64,000 nucleotides of DNA, from the NCBI GenBank assembly GCA_034508935.3, contig CM067443.1, positions 16,416,190 through 16,480,189 of the forward strand, given 5' to 3'. Below are positions 36,369 to 48,484 of the stretch, piece after piece. The stretch's first letter is position 1, and each line of letters starts with the position of its first letter. The notes under the pieces were generated by a model. That model was not told the origin of the DNA. It saw only the letters and a list, made by a program, of their open reading frames with translations, and searched no databases. A program made the translations under genes and the position numbers. Source of the stretch: Berghia stephanieae. Taxonomy: Eukaryota > Mollusca > Gastropoda > Nudibranchia > Aeolidiidae.

Positions 36369-36513
36369 ACTATATTTCTTTATTCTTATCAACAGATAAT
36401 ATAATCCCAATTTGATCGTCGAGCGACGTCGCATGCAAAAATAACAAGAACGAAAATGATTGAAATTGCAAAATAGAAAGAGATAAATAGACCTAATGAA
36501 ACCAGCAGCTTAG

Positions 36514-37044
36514 TTATTAACAACAAGAATGACAACACTGACGGAGAAGGAGATTTTAACATTCGTGAAGAAATGACAACACTGACGGAAGGAGATTTTA
36601 CATCGTGAAGAAATGACAACAGAAACACTGACAGAGAAGGGATTTTAACATTCAAGAAGAAATGAGTAAAAGACAACACTGACAGAAAGAAGATACTTGG
36701 AGAAATGAACAACAAAATGACAACACTGATAGAAAAGATTTAACCATCTGGAGAATTGAGTAACAAGAATGATCAGAACAGTATTGGAAAAAGGAGATTT
36801 TTACCAACCAGGAGAGCAAAAAAACCTGAATGATAATAACACATTAATGGAAGAAGAGCATATCCAAAGAGGAATGAGCAACTCGAAGGATAGCAAGCTT
36901 AAAGAGAGAACCAACCAGAGCGTTGCTGTAAAATCACCAGGAGTCGATCCACCGTCAGGTCAGCCAGACCTAGCAAGCATGGATAACCAGATTTTGGTTC
37001 CATCACCGTCCAGAATGACATTAATGTCCAGGATAACAGACCGT
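36514..37044 (+). CDS. Candidate exon: decayed 22-residue repeats plus unique segment
   Basis: After CAGCTTAG the frame VINNKNDNT continues into DGEGDFNIREEM, the repeat of 32.7 kb, but indels break the following units. From about 36772 a clean frame reads IRTVLEKGDFYQPGEQKNLN, and on to VKSPGVDPPSGQPDLASMDN and MTLMSRITDR, then GTAAGT at 37045. The frame breaks lie in a stretch where other repeats also look error-laden. Function unknown. Confidence 0.4.
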
Positions 37045-37804
37045 GTAAGTCATGGTTAATATATACCAATGTTTTATCTGTAAATTTGACTCTTTGTTTG
37101 AAATTGGTTTTATGTCGTTTAGATTTAGACACTGTGAATCTGGCAGAGAAGTCAGTACGTAACACCTTCCTCTCATCCGGTTGAAAACTCTTGAAAGTGT
37201 GTAATTAGTCCTCCTCAATGGTTAAATATTGAATCATACGTTTTCATAACTATTTTAGTAGCAGACTGTTAAGGCAATTTACGAGGCGTAAAAGAGCGAG
37301 GATTAGAAAACGGGTTACCATCACTTCGAAACAAGAAGATCATTGCACAAGATAAGTATCCAGTCCTCCAAAAGGAGTGGCTTTACACTTCCAAGATGAT
37401 GTGTGGTGGGTGTGGTGTGTGCGTCTGCGTGGGAAAGAGATACGCAAAAGTTAACACCTACTCACTAGCCGCCAAGGATTACGTATTCATATACTGAGCA
37501 GTCAATTGGGCATTAAAAGAAATAATACAAATAATCTAATTGCGATAAATTTGAAAACCACATTGTTGAATCAGCTTAAAAATGGAGAAAAACTGTCTTT
37601 GTTCACAAAAATCGGTATAGAAATAACCTTTTTTGTAATAGTTTTGATCTTGAAAACAGCTTTCTTAAATTTTATAATTTTATGATAGTTTCCATATTTT
37701 CTGGTCGATGTTCTTGATTTATATATCGTTTTTCATTTCTCAATGAGGCGAACGCGCCCATGTACCTCGTTTGATTCAAGAGTTTAAAACACAGATTTCC
37801 TTTT

Positions 37805-38041
37805 TTGGTTGTGATGCCTGATCATAAATCAAGGGATGAGCTGAGACATGTTGACAAGCGAGTTATCAAAAGAGCAATCGGTGATTGGACAAAAATCTCA
37901 GGACATCAGATCTGGAAAGAGATATCCACCCACCTGTCAGTAGACAGAACTTTTATGATGAAATTAGGGCTCTGTAAAATGTTAAATCATGGTAGTTTCC
38001 ACCCTCTCTTTCTATTCTGGCTTAGATGTGGACGGCGATAG
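37805..38041 (+). other. Unassigned open frame
   Basis: 79 codons, including RDELRHVDKRVIKRAIGDW and HQIWKEISTHLSVDRTF. No domain recognised and no convincing splice sites. Could be chance or an old repeat. Confidence 0.15.
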
Positions 38042-38084
38042 CATTTCAGATAATGCTTGCCCGGTAAAAAAAAAGTCCTAGGCC

Positions 38085-38235
38085 AGCCAGCGCAGCTCAT
38101 TCCATGTCTTTCCAGCCTCTTTCATCTCCTCCGGGTCCCCATTGGTCTGCCTCTCTTTCTCTTTCCTTAGTGCTGATTAAGGCAGTCTGGACTTTTTCAT
38201 TTGGAGAACGTGACCCAGCTATTTTCATCGTCTGT
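38085..38235 (-). mobile_element. LINE C-terminal tail, downstream half of an interrupted LINE
   Basis: Minus strand: GHVLQMKKSRLP, then an Arg/Lys-rich block and EMKEAGKTWNELRWLA. This is the usual end of a class of animal LINE ORF2. The upstream half is at 38.70-38.93 kb. Confidence 0.55.
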
Positions 38236-38391
38236 GCTTGACTTCATTCAGAGGTTTTGCATTCTTGTGAGCCTGAGAATTTTTTCGTTTGTGATATGCT
38301 GTTGCCAACCAAATGCCAGGATTCTGCAAAAGAATCTGCGATCAAAATAAGCGGTGGCAATCATTATCTTCTAGTTCATTCTCCAAGTTCC

Positions 38392-38713
38392 TGCTGCATA
38401 CAGGTAATAAATAATAGTGTGAAATTGAATGTAAGCTTCAATTTAATTACAAAAACAGATCAAATGAACGTTTCGGGTTTCCCCTTTATCAACAAAACAG
38501 GATGAATGAAACACCACAGATGAATGAGAAAATGTGGTAGTGGCATAGTTCATCTGTGGTGTTTCATTCATCCTGTTTTGTTGATAAAGGGGAAACCCGA
38601 ATGAAACGTTCATTTGATCTGTTTTGTAATTAAATTGAAGCTTACATTCAATTTCACATTATTATTTATTTCTTCGAGCTTCGAGCAGCAACATTTACAT
38701 TGCTGCATACAGG
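38392..38713. mobile_element. Palindromic short retroelement with 13-bp target duplication (copy 2)
   Basis: Body 38405-38700 (296 bases) is flanked by TGCTGCATACAGG at 38392-38404 and 38701-38713. Arms 38408-38530 and about 38546-38668 are inverted copies with a short spacer, so the whole can fold as one hairpin. Ends CGAGCTTCGAGCAGCAACAT, as in the 15.4-kb copy. It splits a LINE codon run SVLLYAA | GTWRMN that is continuous without it. Confidence 0.85.
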
Positions 38714-38930
38714 AGAACAGAGCGGATGTTGGATTGGTAGATCCTTATTTTGGTGTTGGTATGGAAGGATGTTGCTTTCCAAATATCCCTGAGCCCATTA
38801 AAACTGCAAGCTGCAAGTCCAATTCTAGTACCAAATTCTTTTTCAATGTTGCCATCGACCGTGATGTAACTGTCCATGTTATAGAAATTTTCCACCTCCT
38901 CCAGATCTGTGCCTTGGATATTGACCATTT
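38695..38930 (-). mobile_element. LINE RT fragment, upstream half of the interrupted LINE
   Basis: Minus strand reads VNIQGTDLEEVENFYNMDSY, ITVDGNIEKE, then TRIGLAACSFNGLRDIWKAT and KIRIYQSNIRSVLLYAA. It matches the linker-thumb region of many LINE reverse transcriptases. Confidence 0.7.
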
Positions 38931-38999
38931 GTCTGTTTTTGTATGTATTTTCATGGAATTTATGATCTACATGTGTTTAATTTAATTTGTTTTATTTAC

Positions 39000-39480
39000 G
39001 ACGGAGAATTGTAACCTGCCAAATCATGACGGTATTATGCCGGGTTGAAGCAAATGACATAAACTGAATTAAAGTTACACCGACTGAGATGTGACATTAA
39101 AAACCCCAACTCTCTAACAGTCTATATCCATTCCTCTTAATCAAATCATTAAAATGAAAAAGGGCTGAGGTCAAAGCGAGGCTGTTTTAAACTATTAAAT
39201 GTTAAGAGAAATCAAGCAAGTGAATTACATAAGTTTTAAATTCGGCGTAAACATTGAGATGAAATCTTTAATTATACAGCCTCTATAATAACAAAAAATA
39301 GCGAAACCCTCCGAGTGATTATTTATAGAGAATAAAAAAGTAACCAAGGCAAACATCAGTGACGTAAACCCACTAATCCATATGAGACATATATTACTCT
39401 GCGCATGACATTATTGACAATATTTTACAAACGGAAAGAGCGACCTTGTCCGTCTTGTTTACAAATGTAGTCTGATGCTT
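39000..39480. other. No recognisable feature
   Basis: AT-rich sequence between LINE fragments, with no frame of interest. 41230-41610 is the same. Confidence 0.55.
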
Positions 39481-39489
39481 GTATTCTGT

Positions 39490-41200
39490 AGAAGAACGAG
39501 AGCTAGATAGTCTCATCCAGGAAGTGGAGAAAGCCGACGAGAGAAGCAAACACGGTGAAAGCTGGAAACTGATGAAATAGAATAACTGGTAGGAAAGCAA
39601 GTCGACAAGGGACCCTCAGGGGTAAAACAAAAGAAGAAAGAAGACAGAAATGGTTCTCACATTTCCAAACACTTCTGGGAGAAGATCCAGTCAGAGCAAC
39701 GGAAGATGACGTAGACCTAGAACCAATTCTGCAAGATATCTGTAGAGACGAGAGTGACTTTACAGTGGATGAGATAAAAAAGGCCAAAAAGTCTCTCAGT
39801 GATGGAAAACAATCCGGACCTGATGACATCCCACCTGAAGTATGGAAGTACTGTGACTTAGATGATATCCTGTTGGAGTTTACAAATGAATTACTAAACA
39901 AGAATGAAAAAACAAATCGGTGGTCGGAAATTGATCTGATTCCAGTCCCAAAGGGAGGAGACCTAAGTGATACCTGCTACAACAGGGGAATCAGCCTTGC
40001 CGCTATAGCTGCCAAACTCGCCAATAAGATGATCCTCAACAGAGTCCAGCCAGAGATAGACCCTCATCTACGTCCTTGTCAAAACGGCTTCAGACCAGGA
40101 AGATCCACGACTGCTCACCTCCTGGCATTGAGAGGAATAATAGAAGGAGTAAAAAGTTACAACAAGAAGGCAATCATTCTATACGTAGACTTTAAGAAGG
40201 CCTTTGACTCGATGCATCGCCCTACCATGATGAAAATCTTAAAAGCATATAGTATACCTCCTAAATTTCTCTCTGCTATTAAAAGACTGTATGGGAACAC
40301 ACGGGCAAAGGTTATCTCTCCAGATGGTGAAACTGAGCTGTTTGAGATCAAAGCAGGGGTGCTTCAAGGTGATACATTAGCCCCATATCTCTTTGCAATT
40401 GTCTTGGACTATGTGATGAGAAAGACCGACGCTGGCATGGAGAACGAGATGGGCCTCACGCTGCATAGACAAAGAAGTAGGCGCAATCCAGATATGATTG
40501 TCACGGATCTAGATTTCGCAGATGATCTGGCTCTACTGAACGAGGAGATGGACCAGGGACAAGAAGTCCTCAACAGACTTGAAACTGAGGCTGAACGAGT
40601 AGGACTATGCTGTAATGCTAAGAAGACAGTTTTCCAAATCTATAACCAAGAAAGGCAAATTAGCATACAGGCAAAGAATGGAGAATGGCTGAAGGAAGTT
40701 GACAACTTCAAGTCTCGGAGGTTGGATCCAAAGCAGTTCCTCTGATATCTCTGTCAGAAAATCATTGGCTTGGAGTGCCTGTCACAAACTCAGGAAAATC
40801 TGGAGTTCAAACCTACAGAGGGAAATAAAGAAGAGACTGTTCCTGGTAACGGTAGAGTCAGTGCTTCTATATGGAGCAGCGACATGGACTCTTACTAAAG
40901 CCCTTGAGAAGCAACTGGACGGCTGCTACACCCGTATGCTGCGGATGGCCTCATGTAAGCTGGAAAGAGCACATAACAAATGAATAGCTCTACAGTGACC
41001 TTCCCCCAGTGTCCTCGAAGATTCAAAAGAGAAGACTGAGACTTGCGGGGCACTGCTGAAGACACAAGGAGGAGATTGCAAGCAGTCTTGTTCTATGGGA
41101 ACCACCTGAGCGAACCAGAAGCAGAGGCAGGCAGAATAAAACCTACATTGACTGTCTGCTAGATGACACAGGAATGGACAACACCCGCGAAAAAAAAAGT
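39490..41200 (+). mobile_element. Non-LTR retrotransposon with long RT ORF (RT motifs intact, C-terminal frameshift)
   Basis: The main frame 39765-40745 carries KKSLSDGKQSGPDDIPPEVW, ISLAAIAAKLANKMILNRV, GFRPGRSTTAHLL, motif A YVDFKKAFDS, motif B GVLQGDTLAPYLFA and motif C FADDLALL, so all RT catalytic aspartates are present. A frameshift near 40700 leads to SLGGWIQSSSSDISVRKSLA and LLYGAATWTLTKALEKQLDG. A weak tail (RRLRLAGHC, RSRGRQNKTYIDCLL) extends to 41185. No endonuclease domain was recognised upstream. Clade not certain. One of the least decayed elements here. Confidence 0.8.
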
Positions 41201-41615
41201 GTCGACATTTTTTTCCTACGTTAGTCAATTGATGCTATGGAATATTCCAGCCAAAAGTGCTAAGTAATTAAAATGTGCGATTTCTTTTTGGTTGGCCCAT
41301 GCTACCAATCTGGGATCATGTGGAAATGAAATACATATCTATGATATAAAAAACAATCAAAATGAGTTTAAAGTCGAAATGATCAGAGTAAGTAAATTAA
41401 TATTGTTTAAGAATACATTTATATTTTCAAGTAAATTTAAGAGTCAAGCTTAAAACCCATTTTAAGCATCAGCTCCACGCCGAGACAGTACCATTTGGAG
41501 ACGATATGTCACAAATGACAAAAATGTGTATTGTTAGAATACGGACGATTATTTGTTTAGATTATCTACATCCAGGTTTTAACAAATTATATCTTTTTTT
41601 TTTTCAATTCACCAG

Positions 41616-42513
41616 TCATTCCAGAATGCGAGTTAATCTTTGAAGGAGGTCCCAACTCCTTACAACTTTTTGACAGATGCCAAAAGAATCCTGGTCATGG
41701 AAGATTTATCCCTGTTAACGAATTCAAACTCGCTCATCTTCCTGCTAAGTACCGAACGCCAAATATTCTGTTATTGATCAAATTCATTTGTAACAGAACA
41801 GTGAAAATCAGTGTGAAATATACCAGCCCCAATCGTCCGGATACCTATCCTGACTCCACAATACCTTATCCGTATAGTAAATACAAGGGAAATAACCGTG
41901 TGGTCAGGGTCGGCTCAGGTATTATTGTTGGTCGTATTTCTTTGGAAAGGAATAAACCTTGTCTCTGTTCTTCTTGTAAAACGTCAGGAAAACCAGTGAT
42001 GGGATATTCGTGGATGTGGGTGAAAACTGCCTCTCATGTGGTCTTTGATGACATTGAAGCGGAGAGTGTGGTTTGCGACGCGTTTTACAATACGGAAAAG
42101 AGAGAAGGGGTAAAGCTTCTTTACGGCGTGAGGGGAGGAAAACCCGATGATTATGATGTGCCTGGTCGGTGTAAGAGTGACGTTTTCTATATATTGTGCG
42201 TTACTCATGAGTTGCTTGAGTTAAGAATGTTTACATTTTTGGATCATAAAACAACAAATATCCGTGTTCCATTTTCCCTCATTGTGTCTCATCCTCATGG
42301 GCGAACTAAACACATCACAATTGGAGACACATGTAGAATGGTTATCCCAAGACCACCAAAGCATCAACATGGTTCTCCAATAAAATTTTCACCGGGTTTG
42401 GTTGAATGTAGACTGCCGGAAAACGCATTACATTTGATGGCAGTAAGGCTTGCAAGATTTCTCGGTTTAGAATCATGTAGGCCTGGTAGATGGTACACAG
42501 TTTTTCACGTTTA
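41616..42513 (+). CDS. Main exon of an orphan lophotrochozoan protein family (possible PA-clan peptidase fold)
   Basis: Acceptor TTTTCAATTCACCAG, phase 1. The frame runs 299 codons: PECELIFEGGPNSLQLFDRC, FIPVNEFKLAHLPAKYRTPN, SVKYTSPNRPDTYPDS, then RVGSGIIVGRI, a C-x-C-x2-C cluster (CLCSSCKTSGKP), and VKTASHVVFDDIEAESVVCD, CVTHELLEL, and VSHPHGRTKHITIGDTC before TAG. I recall uncharacterised mollusc and annelid proteins with this layout. TASH resembles the TAAH catalytic His motif of trypsin-like peptidases, but the expected Gly-x-Ser-Gly stretch is not visible, so catalysis is doubtful. The last 70 residues do not resemble the rest and may be non-homologous. Likely a real host gene, perhaps truncated. 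Confidence 0.55.
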
Positions 42514-42516
42514 GTA

Positions 42517-42837
42517 GTCTTTCTTCCCAAGGATTCGGGTGAATTGTGCCAAGGCTTTATTGGAAAGGAGCCGTGGGTTATTTTTCCTAAGGCCACATTG
42601 TTCAGACACGAAGGATACACATATACTATTCGCCTGGAAGGAGTCCTATTTAACATATCTCGTGCAGCCAAAGAGTTGTTCCCTGAGGGGATGTCCCGTT
42701 CTACATGGAATACGATGCACCGACTTGTCAAGGATCTAGTGGGGCCCACGTGCTTAACGATGGAAATTACTGGCACATCGATTCGTTATATTCATCTTGC
42801 CCACACTTTGGAGCGTCAATGGAGAGAAAGAATATGA
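42517..42837 (+). other. Second open frame after the orphan exon
   Basis: In a different frame from 41616-42513, about 106 codons read VVFLPKDSGELCQGFIGKEP, then HEGYTYTIRLEGVLFN and MSRSTWNTMHRLVKDLVG. Composition looks coding, but the product is unknown. It could be a shifted continuation of the orphan gene or an unrelated repeat. A 144-codon antisense frame overlaps it, so chance is possible. Confidence 0.25.
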
Positions 42838-42914
42838 ACAGGAGTGGTCAGTGTTTCTGTTCTCAAGTCTGAAAGCAGAATAATAGCCAGACTGTTGCAT
42901 AGTGTCATTGTATA

Positions 42915-42916
<2 letters not shown>

Positions 42917-42947
<31 letters not shown>

Positions 42948-43227
42948 GTCCTATCTGTCTCACCCTCTCTTTTTCTCTCTCTCCCTCTCCCACTCTTCCT
43001 CCCCCTCCCTCTCTTCCTCTCCCGCTCTTCCTTTCTCTCTGATCTCATCCTCTCACTCTCATCCTTTCTCTGCTCTTATTTTTCTTCTTCTTCTTTTTCT
43101 TCTTCTTCTTCTTCTTCTTCTTCTTCTTCTTCTTCTTCTTCTTCTTCTTCTTCTTCTTCTTCTTCTTCTTCTTCTTCTCTCTCTATATATATCTCTCTTC
43201 CTCTCTCTCTCCCCCTCCCCTTCACCC

Positions 43228-43270
<43 letters not shown>

Positions 43271-43275
43271 TCTAC
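42917..43275. repeat. (TC)n and (TTC)n compound microsatellite
   Basis: CT runs, a (CTT)n core at 43081-43177, then CT runs again. Confidence 0.95.
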
Positions 43276-43477
43276 TCAAAAAGTGCTAGTAGATTACACT
43301 CAACTGGAGAAAATTAAATGATACAAATATCAACAACACTTTTTAAGAACAGTTACAATAGTGAATTTCATTACAACAAGAATGATGACTTTGATGGCAA
43401 TGTTGATAATGACGATGCCTATGATGAATATTTCTATTTCAATGACAACGATTTTGTTGTTGCTGCCCCCGATGCAG

Positions 43478-43482
43478 ATAAC

Positions 43483-43527
<45 letters not shown>
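43478..43527. repeat. (GAT)n microsatellite
   Basis: GAT run inside a wider GA(T/C)-rich stretch 43380-43580 that keeps frames open (poly-Asp). Confidence 0.9.
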
Positions 43528-43799
43528 TGACAGCGATTATGATAATATCGTCGACAATGATGATGAAACAGCAATGGTTGCTATAGTGACGGTTCCATGA
43601 CGAAGAAGGGAAAGACAATGACAGTAACAGCGACAACAAACCGGAAAATTGCTTGATTGTTGCTGATAGCCTTTGTAGTTCACAATACATTGGTCATGAT
43701 GTTGATGTTTATATAGTATGTAGTAATAATCATGATGTTGGTGAAATCAGTGTTAAAAATAGTAATGGTAACACTTTGTTATTATAATTTGATATATGG

Positions 43800-45480
43800 T
43801 TTTTATATAGAACTTTAACCCGTATCTTAACAAGCTCAAAGCGCTTAACAGTAACTTACCACAAGTCACTCAATCATACGTCAGTCATTCTGCATAAAAC
43901 AAATTATTCTAATTGATTATACAGTGGTGCATATGAAAAAAGAGACGTTTAAAGATGTCTTTAAAAAGATTTCTGCATCATTACTGCCTCTCAATGTCTT
44001 GGAAAGGAGATTCAGATGCGAATGGCCGATTTTGCGAGTCATTTTCGGCTTCACAAGTATGTGATTATTAGACTTTGATCTCAGATTTCAGACTTGGACG
44101 TAAAATTTAAGCATGTCAATGTATCGAGGACAATCAGAGTGCTTTGATTTAAAAACAATAGTAGAGATCTTGTAGTCTCTATGTTTCTCAACGGGAAGCC
44201 AGTGGTGTTCTTTTAGCAAATTTGATGCCGATTGACTTCCTCTTTCTATAAATAAGCCTGTTCGCATCGTTCTGGGCTACCTGGAGGGACTTTATCATGT
44301 TTTTATTTATGAAAAGAGGAATGAATTACAATAATCTAGCGTTGACAGAGTGAGAAAATGAACTAAGGCCGAAATGTCTTGTAATGAGATGTCTGACACT
44401 ACGTATTCTTCTCATTTCCATATACATTCCATTACGTAGCGTTATGATTTACTTTGCTGGTGAAAGACAGATATAGATCAATAAATTGCCTAAATTTCTA
44501 ACAACATTAACTGTTTTTATTACACTATTTCCTAAAACAATTATTGATTGACAATTTATATTTGTAAGAATTGTTGGGCTTGCGATAAATATTACTTCAG
44601 TTTTACCATCGTTAAGTTTTTGTCTGTTTAATTCCATCCAAGTTTTTATTTTAGCAAAGCAAGATTGGAAACGTTCAATTAAGAGATGTGAATGGTCGTA
44701 AGTTGCTGATTTAAAGATTTGACTATCATCTGCATAACATTGATAAAGTAGATTAAAAGGAGAAAAATTGATCCAACTGGTTTCGCGTACATTGTGAAAT
44801 GAACTGGACCAAATAGTGAGCCCTGTGTCACACCAAACTTCAGAGGATGATCAGATGGTTTGACAATTTAATTACATCAATCTGTTGACGATTCATTAAG
44901 TAAAATTCGAATCATTTCTACACCAATCCATTGATACCAAAAATAGTTTCGAGTCATTTCAAAAGAATCCCGTGGTCAATTGTGTCAAATGCAACTGATA
45001 AATCCAACATACATGAAATGTTCACCACATTTTTGTCACCATTTAAAATCAAATTATTTACTACCCTTAACATCGAAGTCTCCGTGCACTGGTTTTCTCT
45101 ATAAGCTGATTGGAAAGGCTCATTTCGACGTGCACTAATTTCATGTATGCGTTGGCTTATATAGATCTTGCATTAAGTTAATTGGTAAAGAACTACTTTT
45201 CTAGGATTTTTAAAATAAATGGAAGAGTTGAAACGGGTCAGTGATTTTTTATTAATTGTTATGATCTATAAATGTTTCTTTAAAAGTGGGGTGATCAGAG
45301 CTGTCTTAAAACAAATAGGAAAGTTACCAGTCTGCAGTGACTGATGAATTATTTCAGTTATTTATAGAATAGGCTCGCCATTGCATGATTTTAAATGCGA
45401 GGTTGGAAGGGTATCCAGCTCACAAGAGTTATTTCATAACTTTCTCGGAGTCTGGCTAAAAAGAATTCAACGTGTCGCCA
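43800..45480 (-). mobile_element. L2/CR1-like LINE remnant, 3' half
   Basis: Minus strand, in order: EPFQSAYRENQCTETSML (near 45100), MLDLSVAFDTIDHG (motif A, near 45000), HFTMYAKPVGSIF (near 44800), MELNRQKLNDGKTEVIFIAS and VVRNLG (44449-44640), ELHWLPVEKHRDYKI (near 44200). This order and wording are characteristic of L2/CR1 ORF2. Many stops; old. The 3' end is near 43.8 kb. Confidence 0.8.
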
Positions 45481-45599
45481 TCAAAATACAGTTTAGATAA
45501 ATAGAGACCAAGACTAGATAAGGCGTTTTGAATTGTGTCCATTTTCTTTTCAAAAAATGAAGCGAACATTTCCGGCAGCTAGGTATCATTGTTATCACT

Positions 45600-46292
<693 letters not shown>

Positions 46293-46293
46293 T

Positions 46294-48263
46294 AGGGAGG
46301 GCGACACTGAAACTATTTTCAAGAATAATGATTATATCCAATATATTTTTATATTGGGACATTGCCTATGACCAATGGATTCTAACCATGTGATTTATTT
46401 CGGTGGGCGTGTCCGGTTGCCATGGTGACGGCCGCCATCTTGGATTTTACTCTTCTCTGGGTGCTATTTTAAAAAGTTACTTTCTCAATAACTTTCCATG
46501 GAATTTTCTTGAAATTTTGCATGGTTGTATATTTGTATATTATTAAAAAAAATACAGAGCATTTTTTAAATATTTTTATTAGATTTTTATTTATAAATTT
46601 TCAAAAAAAAAAACTTTTTCGGTATGATAAAAATCATGTTTTTTTACATAAAAATGTCAATTTTTCAAAAAATAATAAAGATATTTAAAATTCCTTCTGT
46701 ATGATTTTAGATAATCACTATAGCTCTTGACATGCAAAGTTTTAAACAAATTGATTGATAAATGACAAAATAAGATAAAAAATAGTGTTAAAAAATGTGA
46801 TTTTGAGAAAAACGAGATCAAAGATAACAATGAATGAAAATAATAAGACAAAACCGTACAACCAGTTCATAACATACCAGCACCGTATGAGGGTCCCCCG
46901 TGTTCTTTTTCTGCCTCCCTCTGGGCTTTTTCACGGGTCTGAGCTTTCATTTTGCGTCTTTTTTTTTCTCTTTATGTTGAGCAACCCTTATGCTCTGGTC
47001 AAGTCTTTTTGACTCTGCTTGCTGACTCAACATCTGGGAGTGTTCTCCCAGTCCACCGATGCCCAAAGACACTTTCAGGGATGTTATTTCTGTTGGACCA
47101 AAATTATACTCTGCACCAAACTCAGCTTTTTTTAGGGAATGGAAGTATGTTTTATGGCATCTTGACCAAACAGAATTATGAAACCTTTCGTTTGGATTTT
47201 GTGTTGTCTTCATCTCACAACACTTAAACAAAGCATATACAGGCTTCAAGTGCTCATGAAGCAAATCAAAATTCAAAGGTGTATTTACACGCTGCTTGTG
47301 TCAACAGGATACACATTGGCAGCAATATATATTATTATAAAAGCATCTGGAGTCCGGTTCAGGAGGACAATACCTATGTTGAGGGAAGTCATTGGTGGAA
47401 TAACCGTGGTAAAGACCAGCAAGAATAGCCCATCTCATTTCTTTCCGCTGTGGCATTGCTTGGAATCGCTTTATCATAATACTACTATCACACACCACAT
47501 TCCAATCAAAGATTTGTGGCCACGGGTCAACCACGAGCCATCATAACTTTCTTGCTTTCTTGGCTTTTGTAGCAAATAACTGTTGCCAACGTTTGGATTT
47601 TTTTGTCACTTTAGGTATAGTTATAATAATCCAGTAAAAATTGGAAATATTTAGAGATAATTAACGTGAATACGTGTCAAAATTTGATAAAACAACTAAT
47701 CAATCGAAATGTAAACAAATCGTAGTAAAATATAATAGTAAGAGAGGCGAACTTTCACCCTGACTCAACATCCAATCCCTGGCGCGGAGTCAGAGGTCGA
47801 GAACAAGGTCAGCCAATCAGATCGCACCATTCGTGATCACCTTGTATTTACCTGACAACTTGACCTCTTATCAGCTGTTTGACACACAATCTTTGTTTGC
47901 GACTAACAGTTTCTAAACCTCTCCCCTGCCCATATTGTGATATTTATGAGACTGAAACCGTGTCAACTTGACGGGCAAAGAGTAGACTAAACTATCGATA
48001 TCAAAATTTACAACATCGATATGGATTATAATGCTTTTCAGTCCTATTATTTTCAGTTGAATTTTCATAAAAAATTGAAAAGTTTGGTATTTTCATGTCG
48101 ACTTCCATGCTTATGAAAGACGATTTACAAACTTTATATTATCCAAATCACCATCTCAGTGCTGAAAATATGTGAAAAAATGATTGTTCTTTCATAATAA
48201 ACAAAAAACTGAAATTTTATATTTTGACCCAAAAATCGATATTTCAGGTGTCGCCCCTCCCCT
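46294..48263 (-). mobile_element. Mutator/Kolobok-type DNA transposon, decayed
   Basis: The terminal repeats are AGGGAGGGCGACACTGAAA at the left and the complement of TTTCAGGTGTCGCCCCTCCC at the right; the right flank reads TTAA. Minus-strand frames carry RKEMRWAILAGLYHGYST...HRYCPPEPDSRC (47301-47534) and KTTQNPNERFHNSVWSRCHK, TYFHSLKKAEFGA (46947-47276). K-T-Q-N-x-N-E-x-x-x-x-x-x-W is typical of the Mutator-like/Kolobok transposases of animals. The reading frame is broken between the two pieces. It starts exactly at the end of the trinucleotide block. Confidence 0.7.
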
Positions 48264-48484
48264 TAATATATTTTTCATATTCCATTATTTTTGCCATCTT
48301 TTATTGCTAATATTGTATTTGTATCCTCTTGTTTATTTCTTCTTCTTTCGTTTGTTTTATCTTTTCCCCCTAAGATTCCATTGCATAAATGCCATGCGTT
48401 TAAGTAAAATTCCCACATGTCCTGCCCGCCAGATGAATCGTACAAACACACAAAACTATAATATGTAACCGTTTCACTTTTTTG

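Noticed and set aside
38000-38080. Thrombospondin type 3-like motif (DVDGDSISDNACP)
   Set aside because: A single short match in a frame without splice support or neighbouring repeats.
42342-42776. 144-codon minus-strand ORF
   Set aside because: Antisense to frames with better coding character; no motif recognised.
43076-43279. Glu/Arg-rich minus-strand ORF
   Set aside because: Translation of CT/CTT microsatellite.
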